64,000 bases of DNA. It comes from Hyperoplus lanceolatus (Eukaryota > Chordata > Actinopteri > Uranoscopiformes > Ammodytidae). The DNA is taken from contig CM049404.1 in assembly GCA_026929865.2 (NCBI GenBank), forward strand, positions 3,722,001-3,786,000. Reading direction: 5' to 3'. The position numbers and the translations under genes are program-made. The notes under the pieces were generated by a model. That model did no database searches and was not told where the DNA came from. It was given only the letters and a program-made list of their open reading frames with translations. Of the stretch, positions 1 through 11,289 are shown in pieces. Position 1 is the stretch's first letter, and every line of letters starts with the position of its first letter.

Positions 1-324
1 TGATCTGCTAAACAAATATTAGGATTGAAGATTTACCAGTGACGTCATTTCTCTATTGATCAGTGTGAATGTTTCAGTGAGGCAGTGGGTGTCAAACAGG
101 CTCACATGGAGACGCAAGCATACAAGATTTTGCTGTTCCATTTAAAGCCCTGTGTCGCCTTTCCTTTTGTCTTGCGTTTCGTTTGTGTCATTCCGGGGTC
201 TAATGAACCATGCAACTCGTCTTTCAAAGAGCAACGAGAGCCTTAAAGGAGCAGTCTGATCGGCCTGGCTGTGCTTGGCCTGGTTTGTAAGCAGCACTTT
301 GGAAACCAAACATCTGCAAAGAAA

Positions 325-480
325 TAGTTTTATCTGTATAGCCCAATATCACAAATAGACATTTGCCTCAGTGGGCTTTACATTCCATACAGTACGACAC
401 CCTGCCCTCAGACCCTTAGCTCGTCTGAGAAAAAACTCCCAGTAAAAAGTCATAAGTAGAGAAAATCCTAAAGGGGTCGA
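325..480. repeat. Interspersed-repeat fragment, LINE 3'-tail-like
   Basis: The stretch resembles the conserved 3' tail of a fish retroposon (a 'tagcccaatatcacaaat' block followed by 'gggctttacattcc' and an 'aaaaactccc' block). The resemblance is from memory only, with no coding part next to it. Nothing gene-like is seen in 1-324. Confidence 0.3.
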
Positions 481-488
481 TCATTGAC

Positions 489-1880
489 CAGGGACCGTAT
501 TCACAAAACATTTTATCTTAGCACTAAGAGTACTCCCAAGGAGCACAAAAAGTTCTTAGTAAGGAGTAATTTCTTAAAACCTATTCACAAAGCTGATAAG
601 ACCAACTTTTACTAAGGAATGGGAGGGACTCCGAAACTAAGACTAGAGGGCGGGGTTGACCCTGTTGCTGTGGATGATGTCATGTTCATACCTTCTATGC
701 CCACAGTGATTGGCTGAGATGAGAGCTAAGAGTAAATTTAAGATAGAAACACTGTGGGAGATATCCATATCGTGTTGCTGTATTAAAGTAAAGAGTTTTT
801 ATATACAATTAATGACAAGTGACACTGATTTAACATGAAACCAAGATACTGCAGGGTTTCGTTCACAATTAGCCTACAACAGTGCCACACAGGTCTATTC
901 ATTTTAAATTTTACAATCTAACCTTTATTTATATTTATACAGGTATATCCCATTGAGTCCGAAGACTCTTTTGCAATGATTTGAACCGGAAAAAATATCC
1001 TCATTGAACAGCTGCACGCCATGCACTCTCACTGTATTTCTTTCAACGGCGACTATGCAACAATAGTTAGACAGCGACGAACTGGGAAATTCACCATTTA
1101 GAAACAACAGCCGGCGAAATCATAAAGTGCATGCGGAAGGAAAAAGGCGAGGCGCGCAACTATACAGTAGCGGACCTGTGGAACGGAGGAGATGCTGCGA
1201 AGCGCCACATATAGGCCTACTCTAGTAGGAAATTAAACCCAAACATGACACCAACAGTAACTTTCAGTGCATCGTAAACCCAAAGCAACTGCAGGAAAAG
1301 GCACTTAATAAATAAGTTTCTATATAAATGTAATAAATATAAATGCGTCTATACTTTCTAAATATAGCTTGACTAAGATCATTAAACCCTCACAGTTATT
1401 AAGGTACCTTTTATAAAGCTCACTGTCATTACATCTCTCCAAAACACCATCAAATTGTGGTCTGTGATTTCCTCTTAGTGACTTAGGACACCTCTCGAGG
1501 ACTCCTAGCTTTTCATAGATTTAGGAGCTAGATTTAGTGCTAAAATGCTTGGGCGTCCTTAGCTCAGTTGGTAGGGTGTCCCCCCCCATGGGCCTCGGCC
1601 AGCAGCAGACCCGGGTTCGATTCCAGCCCGCGGTCGTTCTCTGCATGTCACTCCCCTCTCTGCCCCATTTCACCTCTGTCTCTACACTATCAATAAAGCA
1701 TAAAAATGCCAAAAAATATCTTTTAAAAAAAGAAAAAATGCTTTGTGAATTACACTTATCTTAAAAAGTTAGGAGTCCTAAAATTAGGAGTGAAACGCCC
1801 CTTATTTTTGAGAGTTACTCCTAAATCAGCACGTTAGGACCTACTCTTAGCCTTAAAATGTTTTGTGAATACGGCCCCTG
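489..1880. mobile_element. Non-autonomous DNA transposon, 1.4 kb, with 27-bp terminal inverted repeats
   Basis: The ends are inverted copies starting CAGGG(A/G)CCGTATTCACAAAAC; 26 of 27 bases match between 489-515 and the complement of 1854-1880. Sub-terminal repeats rich in 'taggagt' motifs follow at the right end. No transposase can be read inside. A 31-base stretch near 945-975 is also present at 63588-63619 within a SINE. I could not find a clear target-site duplication, so the superfamily (hAT or Harbinger type) stays open. A SINE is inserted at 1551. Confidence 0.6.
1551..1734 (+). mobile_element. tRNA-derived SINE nested in the 489-1880 element
   Basis: A polymerase III A box (TTAGCTCAGTTGGTAGGG, about 1558) and B box (GGTTCGATTCC, about 1613) form a tRNA-like head, followed by an unrelated body and an A-rich tail. 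It is flanked by the 9-bp direct repeat AAAATGCTT (1542-1550 and 1735-1743), the signature of LINE-mediated retroposition. The head is degenerate (a run of eight C in the D/anticodon region), so it is not a functional tRNA gene. Confidence 0.8.
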
Positions 1881-3292
1881 ATGTTTACATGGTACTACTA
1901 AATTAAAATATGAATAGTGAATAGTGTGGATGCAGGAGGGCTTCAGATGCTGCCGGGGGGGGGGGAATACCCAAGACTACAAATGAATAAATTGTCAGAG
2001 TACCTGCTAATCGCTGACTTCTATGCTTACCATGGGGCTCAGGGGTAACAGAGAATAGCTTTTAGATAACAGCTACTAGATAAAGTGAAGGCGGATGCTG
2101 CTCAAGTTACCCACTTTCCAACTCTCGGAAGGCATTTCCCCCTGATTTCTCGTTGGCCGATCCAGAGGGAAAGTGTGTCTGATTAAACAAGAAGCACTGC
2201 ACTGCAAGTCATATCAATTCCTTTCGTATAAACACATCTCTGTCTTGTCTTCTTTTTTATGCCACAAAACAATTATAATTACACATGGAAACAGTTCAAA
2301 CTAATAAGTAATGTGTTTTATTCAAGGTCAGCATGTACAGCAGTGGAACTGGCACATGGAGCTGTAATTCAGTCTTGTAAAATCATATTAATTCAACCAG
2401 TGTTGTTTGTGTTTTAGAAATGAGCCTCTTTGTAAGCACTGTTGACATCTTATGCCCAAATGCACAGCGACACCTAGTATTTATCCTTAGTTTTTAACTC
2501 TTTCTGGATTCTCATTCAAACTGCTGACCCATGACATGCCGTCGTTCACCTAACTCACACTTCAACATTGATGAAGAGAGAAAAAAAATCCCAGCAGGTC
2601 ACACTCTCACTGCCAGAGCTCCCAAACGTTGACCCAATGAAAGCCTGCAGTGTTAGGCCAGCCATCGGGGCCCTTGACTGGGCCTACAGTCACCTGTGGT
2701 TGCCCCAATGGAGAAAGTACCTGGGAGAGGAACCCAACTCACTGAGATACTTTGTACTCCCTTTCCAGGCCTGGAAGACTCACCTCATGGGCAGGGAGGG
2801 CTGTAAACAAAACTCACGGAGGATTGCGGTCTCCCAGAGAACCCAGCCGGCACAAGGTAAGGCATTCATACACCCTTCTGCTAACACCCCGCCTCCCCAA
2901 CGTTCAGTGTGAACGCTATACAAAGTGCCCATGCTTGTTGGGTGAACATTTCATGTTGCAGCTATTCCACTACAGCTTCCTGCCTCGGAACTCACAACGA
3001 GGACATGTAAAAATAGTGGCAGGTTTAATGTGGAGTTTCCTTTAGTGGGTGTTTGTGTATCCATTTTGAGAGATATGTTGCAACCGTGGCAATGGATGTA
3101 AGTAAATTGTAAATATCTGTAGCATGCGGTTAAGGTCACATCATAGCCCAATGATCCTGCTGTTTGTGTTAGTCTGGATGTCCATTATTTTGTCAAGGGA
3201 CAGTTCACATTACTTATTAACCACTGTGTTGCCAGAGTGACTGTTGGGCGTTTTAAACCCACTAACAGTAGAGGAAGCTCAATACTGTATAT
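1881..3292. other. Intergenic, no gene recognised
   Basis: Mostly AT-rich. A more GC-balanced block at 2568-2912 is open for 114 codons, and 2767-2857 even has exon-like borders (CAG before, GTAAGG after), but I recognise no protein family. A short run of G at 1957-1965 is the only simple repeat of note. Confidence 0.4.
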
Positions 3293-3294
3293 TA

Positions 3295-4046
3295 CAACCC
3301 CAATTCCCAAAAAGTTGAGACGACGTCTAAAACGTATATAAAACAGAATGTGATCATTTGTTAATCCTTTTTCACATACAATCACAATATAAAGGCAATA
3401 TATTTAATGTTTCACCCTATCTATTTCATTTTTGAAAATCTGGAGAAATCTCTCCATGTAAGGGGCAAGGTCCAAAATTAAACTGTAATGCCCATGATCT
3501 CAGGTGGCACTGCATTAAAAAAAATGACGTGATTTTATGAAGGATATTACTACATGGGCCATGGAACACTTCAGAAAACCATTGTCAGTAAACACAGTTT
3601 GTCGCTACATCCACAAATGCAAGATAAGACTCTATCATGCAAAGTGAAAGACATATATCAACAACATTCACACATGCTGCAGACTTCTCTGGGCCTGGGC
3701 TCATCTGAGATGGACAGATGAAAAGTGGAACAGTGCTGTGGTCTGATGAGTCTACATTTCAAATACGTTTTTGTAACTCTTGGACGTTGTGTCCTCCGGG
3801 CTCCAGAGGAGAAGGACCATCCAGATAGTTACCAATACAAAGTTGAAAAGCCAGCCGCAGTGATAGTAAGTGGGTGGGTTATTGTGCATGGCATGGGTAA
3901 CTTGCACATCTATGTAGGCACCATTAATGCTGAAAAGTACATACAGGTTTTAGAGCAACATGCTGACAACGTCTATTTCCATTCTTATTTAAGCAAGCGA
4001 ATACCAAGCAACATTCTGCACGTCTTAACACAGCTTGGCTTCAAAG
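3295..4046 (+). pseudogene. Truncated Tc1-like DNA transposon
   Basis: It starts just after a TA (3293-3294) with CAACCCCAATTCCCAAAAAG, the terminal repeat of a common fish Tc1/mariner family. The inner part is a decayed transposase: around 3735-3755 'tggtctgatgagtctacatt' would encode the W-S-D-E-S/T-like segment carrying the first catalytic Asp, and 3985-4040 corresponds to the region after the second Asp. Reading frames are broken many times. The 3' end is missing where the GC-rich foldback begins. Confidence 0.7.
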
Positions 4047-4047
4047 A

Positions 4048-4692
4048 TGCCAACACACTGCACACCGCCGCACGGCGAGTTTACATAGAAAGTCAATGTA
4101 TTTCGCGCGCCACCACGCGACTGGGCGGCCGGCGGCGAGCGGTTCACGCGGCAGGAGTTGAAAATATTGAACTTTTCGCCGCCGGCCGCGCCGCAATGGC
4201 CAATCAGCGTTGAGCTCCTCCCGACGTCACTCACTAAGGGAAGACGGACAGAGGAAATTAAGATGGGTGAAAACATAATAGTCACAGTTTGCTCCCATAA
4301 GTTCTGTGAATAGCCTCTGTGTCTGTTGCCTGCTGTGTGCAGCTATCAGTTTTGCTTTATGAACCAAGTTAGCACCAGTTAGCTTGGGTAAAGCAACATC
4401 AGCACAGCAGACTGGTGCTCTCAGCACCGGTTAGCACCAGCGCCAGCATATCCCCAGAGCCCCAGAGTAGGAGAAGGCTACTCTGGTCGAGCGGCGGGCG
4501 GCTGACACAATATGACCCAATATGATCACGCGGCGCGGAACCTGCGATTCGCGCGGCCAACCGCCTACTCTGGGGACATGCTGGTGCGCCACGTGGACCG
4601 CTCGCCGCCGGCCTCCCAGTCGCGTGGCGGCGCGCGGAATACATTGACTTTCTTTGTAAACTTGCCGCGCGGCGGTGTGCAGTGTGTTGGCA
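4048..4692. mobile_element. GC-rich foldback MITE with about 95-bp inverted ends
   Basis: 4048-4142 and the reverse complement of 4598-4692 match over about 95 bp with few differences, beginning TGCCAACACACTGCACACCG. The arms are strongly GC/CpG-rich (runs such as ggcggccggcggcgagcgg), in contrast with the AT-rich surroundings. The 8 bp flanks (ttcaaaga and ccttaaga) are only partly alike, so no target duplication is proven. There is no coding capacity. It abuts the broken 3' end of the Tc1 remnant. Confidence 0.6.
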
Positions 4693-4922
4693 CCTTAAGA
4701 CATGTTTGTGATTTTTTTATTTTTTTTGCTAGTATAGGCTGACACGACATGTGACTTACTGGCATCACAAAACCTTCCTGTGTATACACCACAGTCTATG
4801 GTATACATACACATCATAGGCAATGCAGGCGGCTTTGTTTACTGCTAAATACAGTATATGACAACACCACCTGTTCGCTGCTCTTTCATGTTAAAGGTCT
4901 TTCAAAGGTTTACTCTGACGAT

Positions 4923-4927
<5 letters not shown>

Positions 4928-5002
<75 letters not shown>
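4928..5002. repeat. (GT)n microsatellite
   Basis: About 37 uninterrupted GT units. Open frames through it are Cys-Val/Thr-His artefacts. Confidence 0.95.
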
Positions 5003-5004
<2 letters not shown>

Positions 5005-6492
5005 AGTACCAGGCAGGGCTGTCGGTGGAGCCAAGCTGAAGCAGGCTTGGTCAGTTGGGGCCAGGCCCATGGGCAGAGGCAGCCGGATCCCGGCCCTGGC
5101 CAGAGGACATACACCAGGGAAGCATTGAAACATCCCTACACCGGGAGGACGCAGAAAAACAAAATACATCCTATAGAATGTTAACCCCCAACCCATCCAC
5201 TCCCATATTTCCTGCTCTCCTAGTTACTCTGCACTTTGACAAAACACCTTCTTTCACTGATATATGCAATAGGATTTTAAAAGGCCATACACTTTTTTTA
5301 ATTAAGCCACCAATATTTATTATATTTAATTTAATATTTCCGAAAAGCCCTATTGCATCAGCTAATGTACAAACTGGCCTCACAGCATTGTCATCCATTC
5401 ATTGAGACACTCTTTTGCCTCTTTTGTCTGTATGTGAAGCCTCTAGGGTCACGAACCTGCCAAGCTAGTAAACATGAGCTTGTAAACATTGAGGCTGTTC
5501 ATTTCTGTTCACTGCTGTTCGGAGCATAATCGCTTGGGAATTGTACAGCTGAAAAGGGATCTTCAACTCAATTTGTATGGTTAGTTCCAGTAGGTTTGAA
5601 AGGGAAAAACAAAAGGTGATCTGATACACAACTGAGAAGACAGCATTATTTGTAAAGGAACACCACATTTTTAGGTGAGCAAAAATATTGGAACAGATAG
5701 ACTTAAAATAAATGAAAGTGAATAAAACTTAATATTTTGTTGCAAATTCTTCGCATGCAATAACTGCATCAAGCCTGTGACCAATCATTTATTTACCTGG
5801 TTTAATGCCTACTGACAATCTTGAGTAGAATGCACAGTTTTTTATGATCTACTCATCCAGGGAGTGAAACAAAGTAGACCTTTTAACTTAACTTAATTAT
5901 TCAAATGAAAAAATAAATGAAAAACACAATGGAGATGAATGTACTGTATACAGTAGAAGTCTGCTTTCTGCTGAATAGGACTTAAGCTGAAGCGAACAAA
6001 CACTGTATATATAGCACTACTCTGGCTTTAAACTGATTTTAAGTTTAATAACTGTCAATAATTCACAAGATCTATTGTTAACACTGTCATTTTCATGCTT
6101 ATGTTGTGCTACACAGTGTTACGAACATGTTGATTGTAATATCTCAGTGTTATTCATTTTTGCTGATAACAAGAAATATTCTTCTAGAAATTGTTATATT
6201 TGTAAGATCAATTCTTTATTAACGTATGTGATAACAGTTACAACATCAATATAGTTGATGTATGAGAGAGTGTCACGTTGGCTTTTGTACCCTTCTGTAT
6301 TGCAACAGTGCATATGTTACGGTGTGTTAATGAGCATAGTCGTCCGTATTTTTCTAAAAAATAAGTACAGCCTGAAATGGTTATTTATTCATTGATAAAG
6401 TATATGTATTTGTTTAAATAAAGCTATGTTAAGCTGAAGATTGCAGGTGTGGTGGTAAAAAAAAATGTTGTTACTATTTGAACTTTCAAATG

Positions 6493-6535
<43 letters not shown>

Positions 6536-6720
6536 TGCGCCAAGTGGCCTGTGGTTATCAGCTCTAACAGCCCTTTGTTTAGCAATCACATAAAACTAAC
6601 ACACAACACAGAAGCAGGTGTGTTGCAGTTCTGCTGAACAAACATGTATTTCCCAGTTGTGAATCAAAATGCTGTGACAGTCATACAGTATAATGTACAC
6701 AGTTGATGGGAGAGTTTCAG
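5003..6720. other. Intergenic, AT-rich, with a Tc1-like terminal fragment
   Basis: No gene recognised. At about 5675-5830 'gagcaaaaatattggaacag' and the following bases resemble the end of a Tc1-family element. A (TG)n tract followed by alternating CG lies at 6494-6535. Confidence 0.35.
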
Positions 6721-6721
6721 T

Positions 6722-6727
6722 TTTATT
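6722..6727 (-). other. Candidate polyadenylation signal of b3gnt7
   Basis: AATAAA on the minus strand, about 750 bases past the b3gnt7 stop codon. This is position and motif only; AATAAA is frequent in AT-rich sequence, so support is weak. Confidence 0.25.
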
Positions 6728-7476
6728 TAGGCTCCACTATCAGACATGGGATTGTGAAGAATACACTACACACATCCTTTAATTTCTTTTTCTTTGGTGT
6801 TTGGCTTGGCCTCTGCAAATTATACACAAATGATTCAACACTTAAAATTACAATAAACAGTGAAATAAAACAATATATTAACTTTAAAAAAAGCATATCA
6901 TTGGATTTTTTTTTCTTTTCTTACATATGTCAGTATACCCCACACAATAATGACTGGACTATCATTGCAGCTGTTTGTGAGTCTAACAGCTCACTAAATC
7001 CTGAAATCAGATACACAGTAAAATGATCAGTTTCAGAGGATGAACCTGGATGTAACAAGTCAAGTCTTATTCATGCCTGCACAAACGCACACTACAACCA
7101 TTACAACAATGTCTCCTCGTTACTGGATGGCAGAGTGACCAAAGTCCTATCCGAAATGGCACCAATAATCAGAAAAAACCTACAGACCCTGATTGGATGC
7201 ATGCACACACAGCTGTGGACGTGTGTGTGGTAGTGGTTTCTCAAAAAATGGAAAGTCAAAGTGAAGCAGGACTAGTGGAGAGAGGAAAGCCGACCTGTGC
7301 ACAAGAGTTTGCGAAAATAATGACATGCGTAGGCCAACAGAAAATGTTCAAATGCAAAATGTAGATGTGTGCTGTAGTATACCATCGAACTCAGTGACAC
7401 GTACATGTTGACTGAATTAAAAACAAGCAAACTGCGTGTTTGATTTAAGGCTACTCAAGTGTCTATTAAGTGACGA

Positions 7477-8739
7477 TCATACGGAGGTCCTTTGCGCGCA
7501 CACCAGCTCCTCGTTGTGCACAACGCTCCACATCCTGAGCAGCTCTTGCGCGCTCAGCTTGTGCACCACGATCAGGTTCTTGTAAAAGCAGGGCTCGCTG
7601 TTCATGGGGCTCACCCTGCGCCGGGTGATGCCGAAGGTCCTGAAGGCCGGGTGCATCTCCGGGGACAGGTGGAGCTTCTGCAGGCACATGCCCAAAAACA
7701 CGTCGTCTATGGGGTACAACTCCAGGTCCTCCGAGACCACGAACAGCCTCCTGGCCAGCTGCGCGGACATCAGAAACCCGCCGCCCCCTACGTAAGGCGG
7801 GTACGGCTTATCGAACAGCTCCTTGGGGATGTAGTATTTGCTCTGCCGGTTCCGGATGGGGATCGCCTTGGAGATGGTGTCCCCCACAAACAGGTCTGCC
7901 TCTTTGCGCTCCTCCACCTTGAAGCCGATCAGCTCCAGTAGGTTGTGCGTGTTCACAAACACGTCATCGTCCCCTTTGAATATGAACTTGACGCCGGGGC
8001 AGTAGATGTTGAACCACTTGAGAAAGTTGACCTCTTTCAGGGTCAAATTAAAGAAGGTATCCATGAAGTCCCACTGAAGGATGTCCCCGTATATCTGGTC
8101 CTCGTATTCGATCAATTTCTGGAGATTTTTGCTGTCTTTTCCGGTCGTGGGGCTCCCCAAAAGAAATAAAGTTTGGATTTTCCTGCCGTCCACACTGTGG
8201 GCTTTCCCCCAGCTTTTACGCACCGCCTCGCGCCGGTCGTGCTGCTCTATAACGGACTTGACCACCATGAGGAGGTGCACGTCTCCGTCTCCACCCGCGC
8301 ACTTCTCCGGATGGTTGATGAGCATGGGGAAATACCTGCAGTGTCTATGCAGGACAAACTGGTGAAACCTCGGGTCCAGACGCTTGAACCAATCCTGTCT
8401 CCTCACCGACGCGTCCTCGCTGCAGTTGAGAACCTGTGCGTCCCATGTAGCCGGATGAGTCCCGTTGGATGCCATCTGCTGCCGCGAGGTGTCCAAAGTT
8501 TTGCTTGGCACTGCTGGAGAGTCTGAGCTCGCCTTCATGACCCTTTTCTTGAATGAAAAACACTCCGAGCCGCCGCACCAGCCATGGGCATCCCTCATGA
8601 CGTGTTTCACCCCAACTCCTCCGTCCTTATTCTCTGCGATTTTCAGCTTGTGGATCATGAGAAATGAGGCGAAGACCAGGGAGAGACTGAGCAGGGGCTT
8701 CAGAAGACCGACCCGCTTTCTCCGGGAAAAGTGATCCAT
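7477..8739 (-). CDS. b3gnt7: UDP-GlcNAc:beta-Gal beta-1,3-N-acetylglucosaminyltransferase 7, single exon
   Basis: Complete 420-residue glycosyltransferase family 31 protein, intronless as is usual for this family. It is a type II Golgi protein: a short basic cytosolic tail (RRKR, 6-9), then a signal anchor at about 12-30, a stem, and the catalytic domain from about 115. Visible marks are the CRYFPML...NHPEKC block (134-147), HDRREAVRKSWGK (167-179) typical of the galactosyltransferase fold, the metal/UDP-binding DDD (257-259, in KGDDDVFVN), VGGGGFL (317-323) and IDDVFLGMCL (344-353). N-glycosylation sequons are at Asn92, Asn105 and Asn231. The family adds GlcNAc in beta-1,3 linkage to galactose; B3GNT7 prefers sulphated keratan-type chains. 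The CRYFPML/NHPEKC block and stem length fit B3GNT7 (human about 400 residues) better than other B3GNTs. The coding region is much more GC-rich than its flanks. The start is the first Met, just upstream of the anchor. Confidence 0.88.
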   Translation of the reverse strand: MDHFSRRKRVGLLKPLLSLSLVFASFLMIHKLKIAENKDGGVGVKHVMRDAHGWCGGSECFSFKKRVMKASSDSPAVPSKTLDTSRQQMASNGTHPATWDAQVLNCSEDASVRRQDWFKRLDPRFHQFVLHRHCRYFPMLINHPEKCAGGDGDVHLLMVVKSVIEQHDRREAVRKSWGKAHSVDGRKIQTLFLLGSPTTGKDSKNLQKLIEYEDQIYGDILQWDFMDTFFNLTLKEVNFLKWFNIYCPGVKFIFKGDDDVFVNTHNLLELIGFKVEERKEADLFVGDTISKAIPIRNRQSKYYIPKELFDKPYPPYVGGGGFLMSAQLARRLFVVSEDLELYPIDDVFLGMCLQKLHLSPEMHPAFRTFGITRRRVSPMNSEPCFYKNLIVVHKLSAQELLRMWSVVHNEELVCAQRTSV

Positions 8740-8960
8740 GGCTCTCCCCTGTCACTCAGACCATCAGACGCTGCTGTTGGGCCTTTTGCCGAGTGGAGTC
8801 CCCCAACACCACCTCGCGTCCTCCGCTACGTGAGAGCGCACACACCGGAGTGGCCCCGGGGCCTCCTTCGCCCATGACGGCGGCGCTGCTCGGTGGTGGA
8901 GTCACACATCGGCTCTAGGCGCGGGGGATAGGATGAAGGATCAGGATACGCAGCGGCATG
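8740..8960 (-). promoter_or_regulatory. CpG-rich upstream/5' UTR region of b3gnt7
   Basis: The 220 bases upstream of the b3gnt7 start are GC- and CpG-rich compared with the neighbouring AT-rich DNA, as expected of a vertebrate promoter or 5' leader. No TATA box or defined start can be chosen. Confidence 0.35.
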
Positions 8961-9212
8961 TCCCCGGACCTCTACTCTGCTCCTCTGTCTGCCTCTATGC
9001 TCAAAGTGACCAGAGCCACTACCTCCCCAGAGTCCCCCCTCCCTCCCTCCCTCCCGATTATCTCCGAGTCCTCCCCCTAACGAGTCACACTGATCTGGGA
9101 CCAGAAAGTTTCCCCTTCCTCGCACTCGCCAGGTGTCAACCACCTTATGGAATAGCTCAAGCTTTAATGTGACCTATCTTTCTATGCTATTTGTTAATGA
9201 GGTTTTTTTAAA

Positions 9213-9215
<3 letters not shown>

Positions 9216-9300
<85 letters not shown>
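9216..9300. repeat. (TG)n microsatellite
   Basis: About 42 perfect GT units just left of the nested hAT block. Confidence 0.95.
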
Positions 9301-9302
<2 letters not shown>

Positions 9303-10043
9303 TTCAATGTATAATTGATAGGCTTTGTATATTTTTTATATGGCCTGTCTTTTCTATGGCTGTGGACAGGGACGTTGGAACTATTTTCTTGGGGGGGGGG
9401 GGGGGTGCTGTACATTGGCCGAGGTGCAGCGCTATCAGACCGAGCAGTAGGCTACTGGTAAAATTAGCAATCTACTAGCCTATAACCATGATAAAATAGC
9501 CTACTTATATTTAAAATAATTTGATTAGAATTAAGCTATTAAAACAAACTATAAAAGCAATTAACATTTAAGATTTTCCAAAGTATCCTTATAGCCTTTT
9601 AAAAAAAATCCTGAATTTGAAGGACGTAGGTTTTGATTAAACATTGGGTTGTGACAATTTCTAAGTGGGGGTCTGGGGGTACTCCCCCTGAATTTTTTTT
9701 AGCATTAAATGCTTAATTTCCTGCATTCTGGTGAATTTTTATTCACCAATTTGTTCCTTTTCAGCATACATTTGTATTCTTGAGATCGGTGAATGATAAC
9801 CGGGGCTGTGCACGTCACGTTGTCGAGGGGAAGGCTTCCGCGATCTCCGTTAGTTTCAGTTTACAGCCGACAAAGTTACAATCACAACGACCGCATAGAC
9901 AGCGCACGGACAGCGTTTTAATGAAGCCTCTCATTCTTATTATCATAAGGGCATTGAAGCAAATGATGAAATCTAAACATTACGGCGGCCCTGGTGGTGT
10001 GTAAAAGGACGGCGCAGTTGGCAATCTCTCCTCAGCAGTGTAA

Positions 10044-11088
10044 CAGGGCTGTACAGTGCGACAGTTTTGATCGCATTTGCTACTGAAATTGATCACGTGC
10101 GATGATGAATACAAGTCCAGTCGCACCAGTGCTAATGAGCAGATGCTGTCTGTTTGAGACACAGAGGAGCTATGCAAAAATACTGCTTAGAGGGCTCTAC
10201 ATTAACACTGTCCAAATGCGGGTGAATGTAGTCTTAGGCGAGTAAGTTATTAAGTCTACCCTCCACTTTGGCTGGTGAAAGATGTGTGCTCGGGATCTGT
10301 GCTTGTGCGGCGATTATGGCGTCTAACTTCACCAACGGTTAAAACAGGAAGGAGACGGCTCTCTTTACATTAACGCAGTCAAGTTAGTGCGTGTGCAAAC
10401 AGAACATTTCCTGTGCGCTTTCACAATAAAAGTCGGTTAGTAGCCAAATGCGAGTTGACTCTTATTTTGAAGCAGGTAAGAACAGGAAGTTAGCGCTTCA
10501 CAGCCCTGCAGTCAACCATGGACCTATAAAGAAAGCAGTCAACAGCAGTAACTATCTATGATTTAAAACAAAGATTGACACAACCTATTTAACTTGGCCT
10601 AAATTGTATAACTATGTTTACTAATTTATTTAATAGGCTATATGGTCAATGTTTTAAGTATGGTTTTCATTAAAAGAATGAAATGTTCTAAAAATGTTTG
10701 TTATTATTAGCCTAATATAATAATGATATGTTTATAAAAATATATAGGTATAGACATTATTTTTTATAGTTCTATGGGGGAGAAATAATTCTGAATCAGC
10801 AAAAAAATTGCCATTGGCAGGTTAGACTCTTTTGTCTAAATTGCAATCAGTGCACACTTATTAATTTGTCTACAATTATTACTGCACACTAGGATATCAT
10901 ATTCATTGAGAATCTCAAATAAAACCAAGATGACATGCTCAAAAGGTAATTAGAGATAAATGCAAGGGTTAGAGTCATGCAAGTTTTCGATCATACTTTG
11001 TGTGCTACCAAATTTATTTTTGTGCTACTGAATTTTTTTGCTTGCTAGCACCAGTGCTACCACTTTAAAAAATAAGCGTACAGCCCTG
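10044..11088. mobile_element. Nested TIR element inside the outer hAT
   Basis: An 11-bp inverted terminus CAGGGCTGTAC lies at 10044 and, complemented, ends at 11088. It is flanked by a 6-bp direct repeat GTGTAA (10038-10043, 11089-11094). The right sub-terminal region (about 11000-11088) resembles a common fish hAT end. The duplication is 6 bp rather than the usual 8, so the superfamily is tentative. The interior is AT-rich and non-coding. Confidence 0.65.
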
Positions 11089-11289
11089 GTGTAAGCTACA
11101 GTAAAAGTCCATCGCACAGCCGATTCCTGCCTCTGATACGTTGACTCGCAACATAATGACTCAAGACTTTGCATCGGCTTTGGCGATTTCCCGTGTCTCT
11201 TTTTTCTCTCCACACAAAGCGTTCTCTCTCCCATTGCACACACGCATGCCCCGGCCGCTTCTGAGAGCACAGCCAGTGTTGGTTCCACC

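Noticed and set aside
1545..1625. Possible tRNA gene (A and B boxes present)
   Set aside because: No cloverleaf can be closed, a run of C breaks the D/anticodon part, and it is followed by a SINE body and A-rich tail with 9-bp target duplications.
2568..2912. 114-codon open frame with exon-like edges
   Set aside because: No recognised domain and no neighbouring exons; length is compatible with chance in a GC-balanced patch.
4858..5184. Open frames with Cys-Val or Thr-His repeats
   Set aside because: They are translations of the (GT)n microsatellite. The same applies at 9194-9415, 38550-38866, 43028-43658 and 62667-62981.
7492..8734. Several plus-strand open frames opposite b3gnt7
   Set aside because: Antisense shadows of a GC-rich coding region; no family similarity.
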